A stretch of DNA of 64,000 nt from Streptomyces sp. B21-105 (GCF_036898465.1 NZ_JARUMJ010000001.1:5208001-5272000), one strand, 5' to 3'. Shown: positions 26,339-40,191, counted from the first letter of the stretch. Notes: generated by a model not told the origin, from the letters alone. Made by a program: numbers and translations.

Positions 26339-27326
26339 ATGCCCCTCACAGCGCAACAGCCGACTCCACCGGTCGCCCTCGTGTTCCCCGGTCAGGGTGC
26401 GCAGTACCCGCGGATGGCCGCGGGCCTGTACGGGCACGACTCGACGTTCACGTACTGGATGGACGAGGCGTTCCGGCTCCTGGCGCCGGACGGCCCGCGG
26501 CTGCGCCGCGCATGGCTCGCCGAGACGCCGTCGGCGGACTACGACGACGTGACGGTCGCCCAGCCGCTGCTCTACGCGGTGAACCACGCCCTCGGGCGGA
26601 TGGTGCTCGACTGGGGTGTGCGTCCGGTGGCGATGCTCGGGCACAGCGTCGGCGAGGTCGCCGCGGCGACCCTGGCCGGGATCCTCGGCTTCGAGGACGG
26701 CATACGCCTGATGCGCGACCGGGTCGTGCACTTCGCCGACACCCCGCCCGGCGGCATGCTCGCCGTCGCGGCCTCCCCCGACGACGTCGCCGACCTGCTC
26801 GGCGAGGACGTCCACCTGGCCGCCGTGAACGCCGCCCGCCAGCTCCTCCTCGCCGGGGAGCGCGAGCCGCTCGCCCGGGCCGCCCGCGAGCTGGACGGAC
26901 GGGGTGTCATCTGCCGCCCGGTGCAGGCCCGGCAGGCCTTCCACAGCCCCGCGGTCGACGACGCCGTCCGCGCGACCCTGCCCGGGTTCCGCGCGGTGCC
27001 GCTGCGCCGGCCGGCCTTCCCCTTCTACTCCGCCTACACGCCGGGCCGGCTCCCCGACCGGCAGGCGCTGGACCCCGACTTCTGGGCCTGGCAGGCGGCC
27101 CGGACCGTGTACTTCGCACCGGCGCTCACCGCCCTGCTCGCCGCGCACGACTGCCTGCTGCTGGAGGCCGGTCCGGGCGACGGCCTCAGCCGGCTGGCCC
27201 GCCGCCAGCCCCGGGTGATCGCCCGGCACAGCTTCGTCCAGGCGCTGCTGCCGGGCGACCGCGACGACCGCGAGGCCGTGGACGAGGTACGGCGCCGGCT
27301 CACCCTCGTCGCCGCCGGAGGCCGCC

Positions 27327-27346
<20 letters not shown>
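26339..27346 (+). CDS. Discrete malonyl-CoA:ACP acyltransferase
   Basis: 335 residues. VFPGQGAQYPRMAAG, catalytic Ser103 in GHSVGEVAAA and QAFHS at residues 199-203 (a HAFH-type, malonyl-selecting motif). Because the following protein lacks an AT domain, this enzyme most likely loads malonate onto its ACP, and perhaps onto the type II ACP too. Overlaps the next gene by 20 bases. Preceded by AGGAAAGGAAGG. Confidence 0.92.
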
Positions 27347-29554
<2,208 letters not shown>

Positions 29555-29558
<4 letters not shown>

Positions 29559-32500
29559 CTCCCCAGACCGGACCACTGGACGGTGACCAGGAAGCCGTCG
29601 CCGTCGTGGCCATGGGCTGCCGCTACCCGGGCGGTGTGCGCACGCCCGCCGACCTGTGGCAGCTGGTCGCGGACGGCCGCGACGCCACCTCCTCCTTCCC
29701 CACCGACCGCGGCTGGCGTGCGGCGGACCTCGCCGACGGCCGCTCCACCACGACCCGCGGCGGCTTCCTCGACGACGCCGACCGCTTCGACGCCAAGTTC
29801 TTCGGCATCTCGCCCCGCGAGGCGGAGGGCATGGACCCCCAGCAGCGGGTGCTGCTGGAGACGGCCTGGGAGACCTTCGAGCGGGCCGGCCTGAGCCGGG
29901 ACGCCCTCACCGGCAGCAACACCGGTGTGTTCGTCGGGGCGATGGCCCAGGAGTACGGGCCGCGCCTGTACGAGGACAACCAGGGCGCCGGCGGCTACCG
30001 CATCACCGGCAGCTCGACCAGCGTCGCCTCCGGACGCATCGCCTACTGCTTCGGGCTGCGCGGCCCCGCCCTCACGGTGGACACCGCGTGCTCGTCCTCG
30101 CTGGTCGCCGTCCACCTGGCGGTGCGGTCGCTGCGCGACGGCGAGTGCGACCTGGCGCTGGCCGGCGGCGTCGCGGTGATGTCGACGCCCGGCATGTTCG
30201 TCGACTTCACCCGGCAGGGCGGACTCTCGCCCGACGGACGCTGCCGCCCCTTCTCCGACGACGCCGACGGCACCGCCTGGGCGGAGGGCGCCGGACTGCT
30301 GCTGCTGGAGCGGCTCTCCGACGCCCGCGCGCGCGGCCACCGCGTCCTCGCCGTGGTCCGCGGCACCGCCGCCAACTCCGACGGCGCGAGCAACGGCCTC
30401 ACCGCGCCCAACCGGGCCGCCCAGGAGGACGTCATCCGGCGGGCCCTGCGCCAGGCCGGACTGGACCCGCACGACGTAGACGCGGTCGAGGCGCACGGCA
30501 CCGGCACCGAACTCGGCGACCCCATCGAGGCGCGGGCGCTGTCCGCCGTCTACGGCCGGGGCCGCGACGCGCAACACCCGCTGTGGATCGGCTCGTTGAA
30601 GGCGAACCTGGGACACGCCCAGGCCGCCGCGGGCGTCGGCGGGGTGATCAAGATGGTGGAGGCGCTGCGCGCCGGCGTCCTGCCCGCCACGCCGAACGTC
30701 TCCCGGCCCACCCACCACATCGACTGGGAGCACAGCGGTCTCGCCCTGCTGACCCGGGCCCGCCCGTGGGAGCGCGGCGACGGACCACGGCGGGCCGGTA
30801 TCTCCTCGTTCGGGATCAGCGGCACCAACGCCCACCTGGTCATCGAGGAAGCCGAGCCCGAGCCCGTGCCCGCGCGGCAACCGGCCGCCGACGCGACGGC
30901 GCCGCTGCTGTGGTCGGTCTCCGCCCCGCACGCCGAGTCGCTGCGCGCCCAGGCGAGGGCCCTCGCCGACCACCTCGGCCGCACCCCGCAGGATGCGCCC
31001 GAGGACGTCGCGCACACCCTGCGCGGCCGCAGCGGGTTCCGGCAGCGCGGCGTCGTGATCGCCGACGACCGCGCCGACCTGCTGACCGGACTGGAGGCGC
31101 TGGCCTCCGACGCCCCGCTGCCCGCCGTCCCGGGCCGCTACCGGTCGCCGACCGTGCTGCGCACCGAGTCCTACCGCGACCTGGCCGGACCGGTGTTCGT
31201 CTTCCCCGGGCAGGGGTCCCAGTGGCGCGGGATGGGTCTCGCGCTGATGGAGGAGTCGGCGGTCTTCCGCGCGAGCATGGAGGCCTGTGCGGAGGAACTG
31301 GCCCCGCTGTGCGGCTGGCGGCTGACCGACGCGCTGCGCGGCGAGGGACTGGAACGGGTCGACGTCGTCCAGCCCGCGCTGTTCTCGATGATGGTGTCGC
31401 TGGCCGCGCTGTGGAAGTCGGCCGGCGTACGGCCCGCCGCGGTCGTCGGCCACTCCCAGGGCGAGATCGCCGCGGCCCACGTGGCCGGTGCGCTCAGCCT
31501 CGCCGACGCCTGCCGGGTGGTGGCCCTGCGCAGCCAGGCCCTGGCACAGCTCGCGCCCCCCGGCGGCATGGCGTCCGTCCTGCTCGGCGCGGAGGAGACC
31601 GAGCGGCTCCTGAACAGCGTGGACGGGGTGAGCGTCGCGGCGGTCAACTCGGCGACCTCGACCGTGGTCGCCGGGGACGTCGCAGGCCTCACCGACCTGC
31701 TGGCCCGCTGCGAACGGCACGGCGTCGACGCCCGGCGCATCGACGTCGACTACGCGTCGCACACCGAGGCGATGGAGGCGCTGGAGGAACGCCTCCTCAC
31801 CGACCTCGCCGGGATCTCGCCGCGCTCCTCCGACGTCCGGCTGCACTCCACGCTGACCGGCGCGGTCATCGACACCGCGGACATGGACGCCGCGTACTGG
31901 TACGACAACCTGAGCAACACCGTGCGGTTCGAGCCGGTGCTGCGGGGACTGGTGGAGCGCCGGCACCGCACCTTCGTCGAGTGCAGCCCGCACCCCGTGC
32001 TGACCTTCGGCGCCCAGGAGGTCCTGGACGCGGCCGGGGTGACGGGCGCCGTGCTCGGCACCCTGCGCCGGGACAGCGGCGGCGCGGGCCAGTTCCTGGC
32101 GTCGGCCGCGGCCCTCCCCGACTCCGTGGGGCCCGTCGACCTGACCGCGCTGCAGCCGGCGGGCCGCCAGATCGACCTGCCGTCCTACCGGTTCGAACGC
32201 ACCCGGTTCTGGGCGACGGCTCCGACGGCCACCGCAGGCGGCGACGCCGGCGCGTTCACCGCGGCACCGACCGAACTGCCGTCCGGGCAGACCGTCGTCA
32301 CCGCGACCGTGGACCGCGAGCGGTACCCGTGGCTGGCCGATCACGTCGTCCGGGGCGCGGCGCTGGTGCCGGCGACCGTGTTCCTGTCGCTGCTCGGCGA
32401 GGTCGGCGAGCGGATCGGCCGGCCCGTCGTGGCCGACCTCACCCTCAGCGTGCCGCTGCCGCTGCCCGAACAGGGGGCCGCGGACCTGCGGATCGTCCTC

Positions 32501-35500
32501 GACCCCGAGGACGCCGCCGGACGCCGGGCCCTGACCGTGCACGCCCGCCAGGCCGACGGCGGCTGGGTGCGGCACGCCTCCGGCGCGCTCGCCGGCCGCG
32601 ACCCGGCGCCGGCCGAGCCCGCCCGCTGGTCCACCGAGGGCGCCACCCCGGTCGACGTCGCCGACGCCTACCGGGTGCTCGCCGAACGCGGCTACCACTA
32701 CGGCCCGGCGTTCGCCGGACTGCACGCCCTGTGGACGCGCGGCGCGGACATCCTCGCCGAAGTGGCCCTGCCCGACCTGGAGCGGGGCGACTTCGTCACC
32801 GCCCACCCGGCGCTGCTCGACGCGGCCCTGCACCCGGCCGTCCTCCGGGCGGACGCGGGCCTGCTGGTGCCGTTCGCCTGGCGCGACGCCGACCTGACGC
32901 CCACCGACGCCCGCACCCTGCGCGTGCACGCCCGGCCGGACGGCGACGACCTGTCGCTGACCTTCTTCGACGGCCAGGACCGGCCCGTCGGCTCGGTGCG
33001 CTCGCTCACGCTGCGGCCGCTGCCCGCCGAGGAGCGGGGCGTCAGCCTCGAACCGGCGTGGGAGCGGCTGCGCGCCACGGACGCCTCCGGCCCCGACACA
33101 TGGGTGACGGTCGGCGCGAGCGGCCTGTGGGACCGGCCGGACTTCCCCGACCTGGAGTCGGTGACGCTCCCCGCGCCGGCGATCGTCGTCGCGCCCCTCG
33201 GCTCCGCCCCGCTCGGCCCCGCCCCGCTCGGCTCCGTCTCCGGCCCTGACGGCGACCCCGGCGGCGATCCGGCGCAGGCCGAGCGGCTGACGCTGGCCGC
33301 CGCCGACCTCGTGCAGAGCTGGCGCGCCGACTCGCGGTTCGCGGCCTCACGGCTCGCCGTGGTCACCCGGGGGGCGCTCGCCGTCACCGACCGGGAACCC
33401 GTCCGCGACCTGGCCGCCTCGGCCGTCACCGGACTGCTGCGCTCGGCGCAGACCGAGCACCCGGGCACCTTCGTGCTGATCGACGTCGACGACGACCCGG
33501 CGTCCCTGGCGGCTCTGCCGCAGGCCCTCGCCTGCGGTGAGCCCGAGGTGGCCCTGCGGGCCGGACGGCTGTACCGGCCGCGGCTGCGGATCGCCGCCGA
33601 GAGCCGGCTGCGCCCCCCGGCCGGCAGCCGCGCCTGGCGGCTCGACGTCACCGTCAAGGGCACCCTCGACGACCTCGCACTCGTCGAACACCCGGAGGCC
33701 CAGGCCGAGTTGGGTCCCCGAGAGGTGCGCGTCGAGGTGCGCGCGGCCGGCCTCAACTTCCGTGACGTCACGGTCGGACTCGGCCTCGTCGCCACCGAGA
33801 AGACCATGGGCAGCGAAGGCGCGGGCGTGATCACCGAGGTCGGCGCCGAGGTGACCCGCTTCGCGGCCGGCGACCGGGTGTTCGGCATGTTCGAGCGCTC
33901 GCTGGGCCCGCTGGCCGTCGCCGACGAACGCATGGTCAAGCCGCTCCCGGACGGCTGGAGCTTCGCCCAGGCGGCCGGCGTGCCCATCGTCTTCATCACC
34001 GCCTACCAGTGCCTCGTCGACGTGGCCGGCACCCGGCCCGGCGACCGGGTGCTGATCCACACCGCGACCGGCGGCGTCGGCCTCGCGGCCATCCAGCTCG
34101 CCCGGCACCTGGGCGCCGACGTGTTCGCCACCGCCCGCGCCGACAAGCAGCCCACGCTGCGCGCCTGGGGCGTCCCCGACGACCACATCGCCTCCTCCCG
34201 CACGCTCGACTTCGCCGACGCCTTCCGGGCCGTCACCGGCGGCCGGGGCGTGGACGTCGTGCTGAACTCGCTGTCCGGCAAGGCCCTCGACCTCTCCCTC
34301 GGCCTGCTGGCGCCGGGCGGCCGGTTCGCCGAGATGGGCAAGACCGACCTGCGTGAAGTGGCCGCCACCGAGGCCGAGCACCCCGGCATCACCTACCGGG
34401 CGTACAACATCCTGGGCGTCGACCCGGACCGCATCAGCGAGGTCCTGGACGAGCTGGTCGCCCTGTTCGAGGCGGGCGCGCTGCGCCATCTGCCGGTGCG
34501 CACCTGGGACGTGCGCGACGGCCAGGTTCCGCTGCGGATGCTCAGCCGGGCCCGTCACCAGGGCAAGCTCGTGCTGACCACCCCGCGCTCCTACGACCCG
34601 CTGCGACCCACGCTGATCACCGGCGGCACCGGCGGTCTCGGCGCCGAACTGGCCCGGCACCTGGTCACCGAGCGGGGCGCCCGGCACCTGGTGCTGCTGA
34701 GCCGCAGCGGCCCGGCCGCCGACGGCGCGACGCAGCTGAGCGCGGAACTGACCGCGGCCGGCGCCGAGGTGTCCGTCGTGGCCTGCGACGTCGCCGACGC
34801 CGACGCCGTCGCGAAAGTCGTCGCCGAGTACCGGCCCGGCAGCGTCTTCCACACCGCCGGCGTGCTGCGCGACGGGGTGCTCACCGGGCTCACGCCGGTA
34901 CAGCTCCGGGCGGTGCTGCGGCCCAAGGTCGCCGGGGCCTGGCATCTGCACCGGCTCACCGAGCACCTGGACCTGTCGGCGTTCGTGCTGTTCTCGTCGG
35001 TGGCGGGGGTGCTCGGCAACCCGGGCCAGGCGAACTACGCGGCGGCCAACACCTACCTCGACGCCCTCGCGCAGTACCGCAGGGCACGCGGGCTGGAGGC
35101 GACGTCGCTGGCCTGGGGTCTGTGGCGGCAGCCCACCGGGATGACCGGTCATCTGACCGAGGCCGACACCGCCGCGCTGGCCCGCATCGGGATCGCTCCG
35201 CTGGACAGCGGGGACGGCATGCGGCTCCTCTTCGAGAACCTGGCCTCGTCCGCGCCGGTCCGGGTGCCGCTGCGGCTCGCCCCGGAGCAGCTGCGGCCCG
35301 GCAGCCGTGCCGCCCGCCTGCTCGAGGGGCTGCCGGACCTGTCCCGGAACGACGCGCCTTCCCGGCCCGCCACACCGGCGCCGGCTCCCGTGCCCGCAGC
35401 TCCGGTGCCCGTGCCCGTGCCCGCGGCTCCCGCTCCGGCGCCCGCCCCAGCACCCGGAGCGGCAGCGCCTCCGGCGGGCGGCGACCTGATGCAGCTGGTG

Positions 35501-35716
35501 CGGACGCACACCGCCGAGGTGCTGGGCTACCTCGAACCGTCCGCGGTCGGCGCCGAGGACTCCTTCAAGGAACTCGGCTTCGACTCCCTGCTCAGTGTCG
35601 ACCTGCGCAACCGGCTCACCGCCGCGACCGGGCTCCGGCTCCCCGCCGGCGCCGTACTGGAACACCCGACGCCGCGGGCACTTGTCAACTTCATCTCAGG
35701 ACTGGAGGGCGCGTGA
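29555..35716 (+). CDS. Type I PKS extension module, KS-AT-DH-ER-KR-ACP
   Basis: 2053 residues. KS (~13-430) with Cys179 ([13 protein letters not shown]). AT (~545-850) with Ser634 in GHSQGE and YASH at 733-736, the methylmalonyl-type signature. DH (~905-1170) with His930 ([11 protein letters not shown]) and Asp1089 ([11 protein letters not shown]). ER (~1370-1680) with the NADPH loop [15 protein letters not shown] (~1685-1860) with [12 protein letters not shown], an LRD variant of the B-type LDD motif, and [19 protein letters not shown]. An Ala/Pro-rich linker leads to the ACP with Ser2011 (GFDSLLS). There is no thioesterase, so the product must be passed on. One round on acetyl-ACP with full reduction predicts 2-methylbutyryl-ACP. 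Confidence 0.96.
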
Positions 35717-36777
35717 TGGCACGCGACGCCGAAACCGTCACCACCGAAGGCACCACCGAAGCCACAGCCGAAGCCATTGTCGACGGCACCCCTGACGCCA
35801 CCACCGGAGTCACCGTGGACGGCACCGCCGAAGTCACCGCCGACGGCACCACCGTGGTGACCCACCGCGTCGAGGTGTCGGCCCCGGCGGCGGCCGTCTA
35901 CCGGATCGTCGCCGAAGTGGGCCTGTGGCCGCTGTACTTCCCGCCCACCGTGCGGGCCGAGCGGACCAGCGGCGACGAGACAGACGAACGGATCCGGATC
36001 TGGGCGCTCGCCAACGGCGAACTGCGCACCTGGGAGTCGCGCCGACGGCTGGAACCGGCCCGGCTCCGCATCGAGTTCGAGCAGGTCCAGCCGCGCGAAC
36101 CGGTCGCGGCGATGGGCGGCACCTGGCGCATCACCGAGCGGCCCGACGGCGGCTGCACGGTGGAGCTCGACCACTTCTACCGGGCCGTCGACGGCGACCC
36201 GGTGGCCCACGAGCGCATCACCCGGGCCGTCGACACCAACAGCCGCTCCGAGCTGGAGCACCTGCGGCGGGCGGCCGAACGCGGGGAAGCCGAGCGGGAG
36301 TTGCTGTTCGACTTCGCCGACACCGAGACCATCACCGGCTCCATCGAGGAGGCGTACGCCTTCATCTACGAGGCGTCCCGGTGGCCGGAGCGCCTTCCAC
36401 ACGTGGCGCGCCTCGAACTCCGCGAGGAGGAGACCGGGCTGCAGTTCATGGAGATGGACACCCGCTCCCCGGACGGCTCGCTGCACACCACGGCGTCCGG
36501 CCGGGTCTGCGAGCCGCTGCGGCGGATCACCTACAAGCAGACGATCCTGCCGCCGGTGCTCCACGCCCACAACGGGGAGTGGCGGTTCGAGGAGGGTCCC
36601 GACGGCACCGTGAAGGTCACCTCGCACCACCAGGTCCTGCTCGACCCGGCGGGCATCGACGCGCTGCCCGACCCGCCCAAGACGCTGGCGGACGCCCGGC
36701 AGGCGGTGCGGCACGCGCTGGGCTCGAACAGCCGCGCCACCATGGCCAAGGCCCGCGCCTTCGTCCAGACCGGGTGA
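35716..36777 (+). CDS. Didomain aromatase/cyclase (ARO/CYC)
   Basis: 353 residues: a Thr/Ala/Gly-rich N-terminal ~50 residues, then two helix-grip START-like domains (~50-190, starting VTHRVEVSAPAAAVYRIVAE; and ~195-350, starting DTETITGSIEEAYAFIYEAS). The didomain type closes and aromatises the first ring of type II polyketides. ATGA overlap with the PKS places aromatic-ring formation in the same transcript as starter-unit synthesis. Confidence 0.93.
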   Translation: MARDAETVTTEGTTEATAEAIVDGTPDATTGVTVDGTAEVTADGTTVVTHRVEVSAPAAAVYRIVAEVGLWPLYFPPTVRAERTSGDETDERIRIWALANGELRTWESRRRLEPARLRIEFEQVQPREPVAAMGGTWRITERPDGGCTVELDHFYRAVDGDPVAHERITRAVDTNSRSELEHLRRAAERGEAERELLFDFADTETITGSIEEAYAFIYEASRWPERLPHVARLELREEETGLQFMEMDTRSPDGSLHTTASGRVCEPLRRITYKQTILPPVLHAHNGEWRFEEGPDGTVKVTSHHQVLLDPAGIDALPDPPKTLADARQAVRHALGSNSRATMAKARAFVQTG

Positions 36778-36787
36778 GGGGGACACC

Positions 36788-38011
36788 ATGACGACCGAGA
36801 CGACCGAGACGACGGAAACGACGGAAACGACGGAGAGGGTCGGGGGCCCGGCGGACGCGGCGGAGATGCTGAAGCGGGTCCGGGAGTTCGTCCGCGCCGA
36901 ACTGCTGCCCAGGGGCGAGTACTTCGACGGCCTGCCCGAGCAGCCCACCGCCGAGTCGGCCCGGCTGCACGCCGCCGGGCTGGCCAACTGGTGGATCCCG
37001 GCCGCGTACGGCGGCGCCGGGGCGTCCCTCGCGGACAGCGTGGACATCGTCTCCGAACTGGCCTACGGCGACGCCGGCTTCGCCTTCGGCGCCTTCCTGC
37101 CGGTGCTCGGCACGGTGATGCTCCAACTGCACGGCGAAGAGGCCACGGCCCGCCCCGTCCTGGAGCGTCTCGTCCGGGACGGCGGCCGGCTCGGCATCCT
37201 CGGCAGCGAGGAGGACGCGGGCAGCGAGCTCAACCGCACCGCCACCACCTTCCGGCGCGACGGCGACGACCTGGTCCTCGACGGGGAGAAGTACTTCTCC
37301 ACCAACTCCGACCCGGCCGACACCCTCCTCGTGCTCGCCAGGTCCGCCGACGACGACGGCGACTACGCCGTCGTCGCGGTGCCCCGCGCCACCCCCGGGG
37401 TGGAGATCGTCAAGCGCTGGGACATGCTCGGCGTCCGCGGCTCGGGCACCTACCGGGTCCGGCTGCGCGACTGCCGGGTGCCCGCCGCGGGCCGGCTGCG
37501 CGGCAACGGGCTGCGCCTGCTGGAGATCGGTCTCAACGCCAGCCGCATCCTCATCGCCGCCACCGCGATCGGCGTCGCCCGCAGGATCCGGGACCTGTCC
37601 ATGGAGTACGCGGCACAGAAGCGGATCAAGGGCGCTCTGCTGCGCGAGAACGCCGTGTTCGCCGCCAAGCTCGGCCAGATCGAGATGACGATCGACGTGA
37701 TGCGCAACCAGTGCCGGGCGGCCGCGGCCGAGCTGGACCGGTTCCTGGCGGCGGAGAACCCGGCCGCCGCCCTGTACCGGGTGGGCACCCTGCGCTCGGC
37801 GCTGGCCGCCAAGATGTACTGCGGCCAGGCCGGCTGGGAGGTGGCGACGACCGGCTCGGAGATGTTCGGCGGCCTCGGCTACACCCACGACCACCCGATC
37901 GGGAAACTGGTCCGAGACCTGCGCTACGTCTCCATCGTGGAGGGCGGCGACGACGTGATGCGCGAGCTGCTCTACGCCCGGTACGTCGTCCCGGCGGGCA
38001 AACGCCGCTGA
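36788..38011 (+). CDS. Acyl-CoA dehydrogenase-family flavoprotein
   Basis: 407 residues beginning with a TETTETTETTETTE repeat. The dehydrogenase body has GAGASLADSVDIVSELAYGD, GILGSEEDAGSE (flavin contact), DMLGVRGSGTYRVRLRD and EMFGGLGYTHDHPIGKLVRD, with VEGGDDVMRELL near the position of the catalytic Glu. It could introduce an alpha,beta double bond into the 2-methylbutyryl starter or a side chain. Hydroxylase activity, as in other cluster relatives, is the alternative. Last gene of the starter-unit operon, before a terminator. Confidence 0.88.
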   Translation: MTTETTETTETTETTERVGGPADAAEMLKRVREFVRAELLPRGEYFDGLPEQPTAESARLHAAGLANWWIPAAYGGAGASLADSVDIVSELAYGDAGFAFGAFLPVLGTVMLQLHGEEATARPVLERLVRDGGRLGILGSEEDAGSELNRTATTFRRDGDDLVLDGEKYFSTNSDPADTLLVLARSADDDGDYAVVAVPRATPGVEIVKRWDMLGVRGSGTYRVRLRDCRVPAAGRLRGNGLRLLEIGLNASRILIAATAIGVARRIRDLSMEYAAQKRIKGALLRENAVFAAKLGQIEMTIDVMRNQCRAAAAELDRFLAAENPAAALYRVGTLRSALAAKMYCGQAGWEVATTGSEMFGGLGYTHDHPIGKLVRDLRYVSIVEGGDDVMRELLYARYVVPAGKRR

Positions 38012-38029
38012 CGGACGGCACACACGACG

Positions 38030-38072
38030 GCGAAGGGGGAGGGGCCGGTCGGCGGGCCCCTCCCCCTTTCGC
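38030..38072 (+). terminator. Hairpin terminator at the end of the starter-unit operon
   Basis: GCGAAGGGGGAGGGGCC (38030-38046) pairs with GGCCCCTCCCCCTTTCGC (38055-38072) with one bulged base and an eight-base loop, 18 bases after the stop codon. Confidence 0.85.
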
Positions 38073-38074
38073 GC

Positions 38075-38120
38075 AGTCCCGGACGTCCCGGACGTCCCGG
38101 ACGTCCCGGACGTCCCCCCG
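38075..38120. repeat. 9-bp GTCCCGGAC tandem repeat
   Basis: Five near-perfect copies of CCCGGACGT lie between the terminator and the convergent hydrolase gene. Confidence 0.85.
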
Positions 38121-38160
38121 GGATGCAGGCGCCCCGGGGGATTCGGACGTCCCCCGGCCC

Positions 38161-39582
38161 TCAGGCGTCCTCGGGAACCGGCGGCGCCTGGCGCACTCCG
38201 GGCACGCCCACCCGGGCCGGCGGCAGCACCCCGTCCACCAAGTACCCCTCCACGTAGGCCTCGAGGCGCGGATTGCTGCCGCTCAGCACATAGACCTCGT
38301 GCTCGCCGGAGTCCTCCACCAGGATCAGATGGTGGCCGAGGCGTTCCGCCAGGGCCTCGCCGCCCTCGCGGTGGTCCATCGGATCGCCGTCCGCCTGCAC
38401 GACCAGGCCCGCCGGATAGCCGTCCCGGGCGAGCACGGTGGGCGGCTCGGGCGACCGGAAGGTGCGGAACGCGCCGACCCAGGGGGCCGCCCGCAGCACC
38501 CCGTGCCCGTAGGGGTAGCGCTCCCGGCAGACGCGCATGTCCGCGTAGTAGGTCTCCAGGTCGGTCGGCCACTCCGTCTCCAGCGTCACCGCCTCGAGGA
38601 CGCTCTGCTTCCACTGCTCGCTGGCCCGCGCCCCCCAGCCGCCCGTGGCGTGCTCGGCCAGCAGCGCCGCCGTCCGCTCGTCGGCGCCCTCGGCGAGCGC
38701 GTCCCGCAGCGCCCCGACCAGCAGCCCCAGCCGCTCCCACGCGGAACGGTCGGTGGCCAGACCGCCCACGATGCCGTCGAACGACGTCCGCACGGACGCC
38801 CCGAGCCGGCTCTCCAGCCGCGCGGCGACGCCCTCGACGGCGGCCACGGTCAGCGACGCCGTCGTCCCGAGGGCGAAGTGGTTGTCGCGCCTCGCGGTCC
38901 ATGCGGCCCAGCGGTCCACGTTCTCGCGGACCGCCCGCGCCTGCGCCACGAACTGCTCACGCCAGGTCCAGCCGGGGTGCACACAGGAGTCGAGCACACT
39001 GCGGTCCAGGCGCTCGGGGAACATCGTCCCGTAGACGGCGCCGACGTAACTGCCGTACGCGTAACCGAGGAAGTTCAGTTTCTCCTCGCCGAGCGCGACC
39101 CTGATGCAGTCCATGTCGCGGGCGGTGTTACGGGTGTTGACGTGCGCACGCATCTCACCCCCGGCCCGCAGGCACCCCTGCTCGCGCTCGCGCATGTCGG
39201 CGGCCATCGCCGCGAACGCGGAGTCCGGCGGCCGTGAGTCGAACGGCGCGGTGGTGGGGGTGACCTCGATGCGCAGCGGCGTCGAGGCGCCGGTGCCGCG
39301 CGGGTCGAAGCCGATCAGGTCGTACACCTCCGCGAGGGGGGTGCCGGCCAGCCGGGCGGGCATGCCGGCGCCGAGGCCGCCGTCGCCGCCGGGCCCGCCG
39401 GTCACCCCGATCAGGACGCCCCGCCGGCGTGCGGGATCCGTGGCCGGCAGCCGGCTGACGGCGAGGGTGATCCGCGCGCCGTCGGGATCGGCGTGGTCGA
39501 GCGGGACCTCGAGCGTCGCGTACTCCAGGCGTTCGCCTGGTCCTGCGGCCGTCCACGTGAGCCGCTCGCCGGTCTTCGGCAT
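38161..39582 (-). CDS. Alpha/beta hydrolase, tripeptidyl aminopeptidase-like (TAP) family
   Basis: 473 residues. GVTGGPGGDG forms the oxyanion-hole region, GYAYGSYVGAVYGTMFPERL the nucleophile elbow, VVQADGDPMDHREGGEAL the Asp region and LVEDSGEHEVY the His region. The TAP C-terminal domain is present. Relatives are SlpD/SlpE-type secreted peptidases, but no clear signal peptide is seen from ATG 39582 (start fixed by AGGAGG), so a cytoplasmic hydrolase is likely. Flanked by the cluster's right-end terminator; membership in the cluster is uncertain. Confidence 0.85.
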   Translation of the reverse strand: MPKTGERLTWTAAGPGERLEYATLEVPLDHADPDGARITLAVSRLPATDPARRRGVLIGVTGGPGGDGGLGAGMPARLAGTPLAEVYDLIGFDPRGTGASTPLRIEVTPTTAPFDSRPPDSAFAAMAADMREREQGCLRAGGEMRAHVNTRNTARDMDCIRVALGEEKLNFLGYAYGSYVGAVYGTMFPERLDRSVLDSCVHPGWTWREQFVAQARAVRENVDRWAAWTARRDNHFALGTTASLTVAAVEGVAARLESRLGASVRTSFDGIVGGLATDRSAWERLGLLVGALRDALAEGADERTAALLAEHATGGWGARASEQWKQSVLEAVTLETEWPTDLETYYADMRVCRERYPYGHGVLRAAPWVGAFRTFRSPEPPTVLARDGYPAGLVVQADGDPMDHREGGEALAERLGHHLILVEDSGEHEVYVLSGSNPRLEAYVEGYLVDGVLPPARVGVPGVRQAPPVPEDA

Positions 39583-39644
39583 GGGTGCCTCCTGTGCGCC
39601 ATGAGTGCCGTACGTACCGGCCACCCTCCAGCGTGGCTCTCGAA

Positions 39645-39706
39645 CCGACCTGGAGTGCCGGGCGCACCGACCTGGAGCACGGGGCGCACCGGCCTGGAGT
39701 GCGCGG
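39645..39706. repeat. ~25-bp degenerate tandem repeat
   Basis: CGACCTGGAGTGCCGGGCGC, CGACCTGGAGCACGGGGCGC and CGGCCTGGAGTGCGCGGGCG follow one another in the spacer between the hydrolase and ferredoxin genes. Confidence 0.75.
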
Positions 39707-39867
39707 GCGGCGGCGGCCCGGAGGCCGCGTTCGATCGAGCCCCCAGCGACTCCCCAGGGAGGCGCGGCACGGTGGGCGGCGAGAGCACCGCAGGCATCCG
39801 TGGAACGTACGCCGGCGCGGCTCCGCGGCACGTGCGCGGACGCGCGAACGCAGGGAGGACACGACGC

Positions 39868-40191
39868 ATGGCCAGGATCACCTACCGGAGTCCGGACGGA
39901 ACCCCCACGACCCTCGACGTCCCCGAGGGGAACTCCGTGATGCGGGGGGCGGTCGTGGGCGGCGTCGACGGCATCGTCGGGGAGTGCGGCGGCGGCGCCA
40001 TGTGCGCGACCTGCCACGTCTACGTCGACCGCGGCAGCACGGTCACGCTGCCGGCCGTGTCCGACATCGAGGACGAACTGCTGTACACGACGGCCTGCCC
40101 GCGCCGGGAGAACAGCAGGCTCAGCTGCCAGCTGCCGGTCACCGACGCGATCGACGGCCTGGTGGTGGACGTCCCGGAGCGGCAGGTGTGA
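39868..40191 (+). CDS. [2Fe-2S] ferredoxin, adrenodoxin/putidaredoxin type
   Basis: 107 residues with cluster ligands in GECGGGAMCATCHVYVD and a fourth Cys in RLSCQLP. Such ferredoxins carry electrons to cytochromes P450 or other oxygenases. No P450 or ferredoxin reductase lies in the window, so the partner is elsewhere. ATG 39868 follows AGGGAGGAC. The GC-rich spacer to 40293 repeats CCCCGGATCCGGYCG four times. It may be the rightmost gene of the biosynthetic cluster. Confidence 0.92.
   Translation: MARITYRSPDGTPTTLDVPEGNSVMRGAVVGGVDGIVGECGGGAMCATCHVYVDRGSTVTLPAVSDIEDELLYTTACPRRENSRLSCQLPVTDAIDGLVVDVPERQV

Noticed and set aside
36788..38011. Ordinary fatty-acid beta-oxidation gene
   Set aside because: It is tightly coupled to the ARO/CYC gene and terminated as part of the starter-unit operon, with no thiolase or hydratase neighbours.
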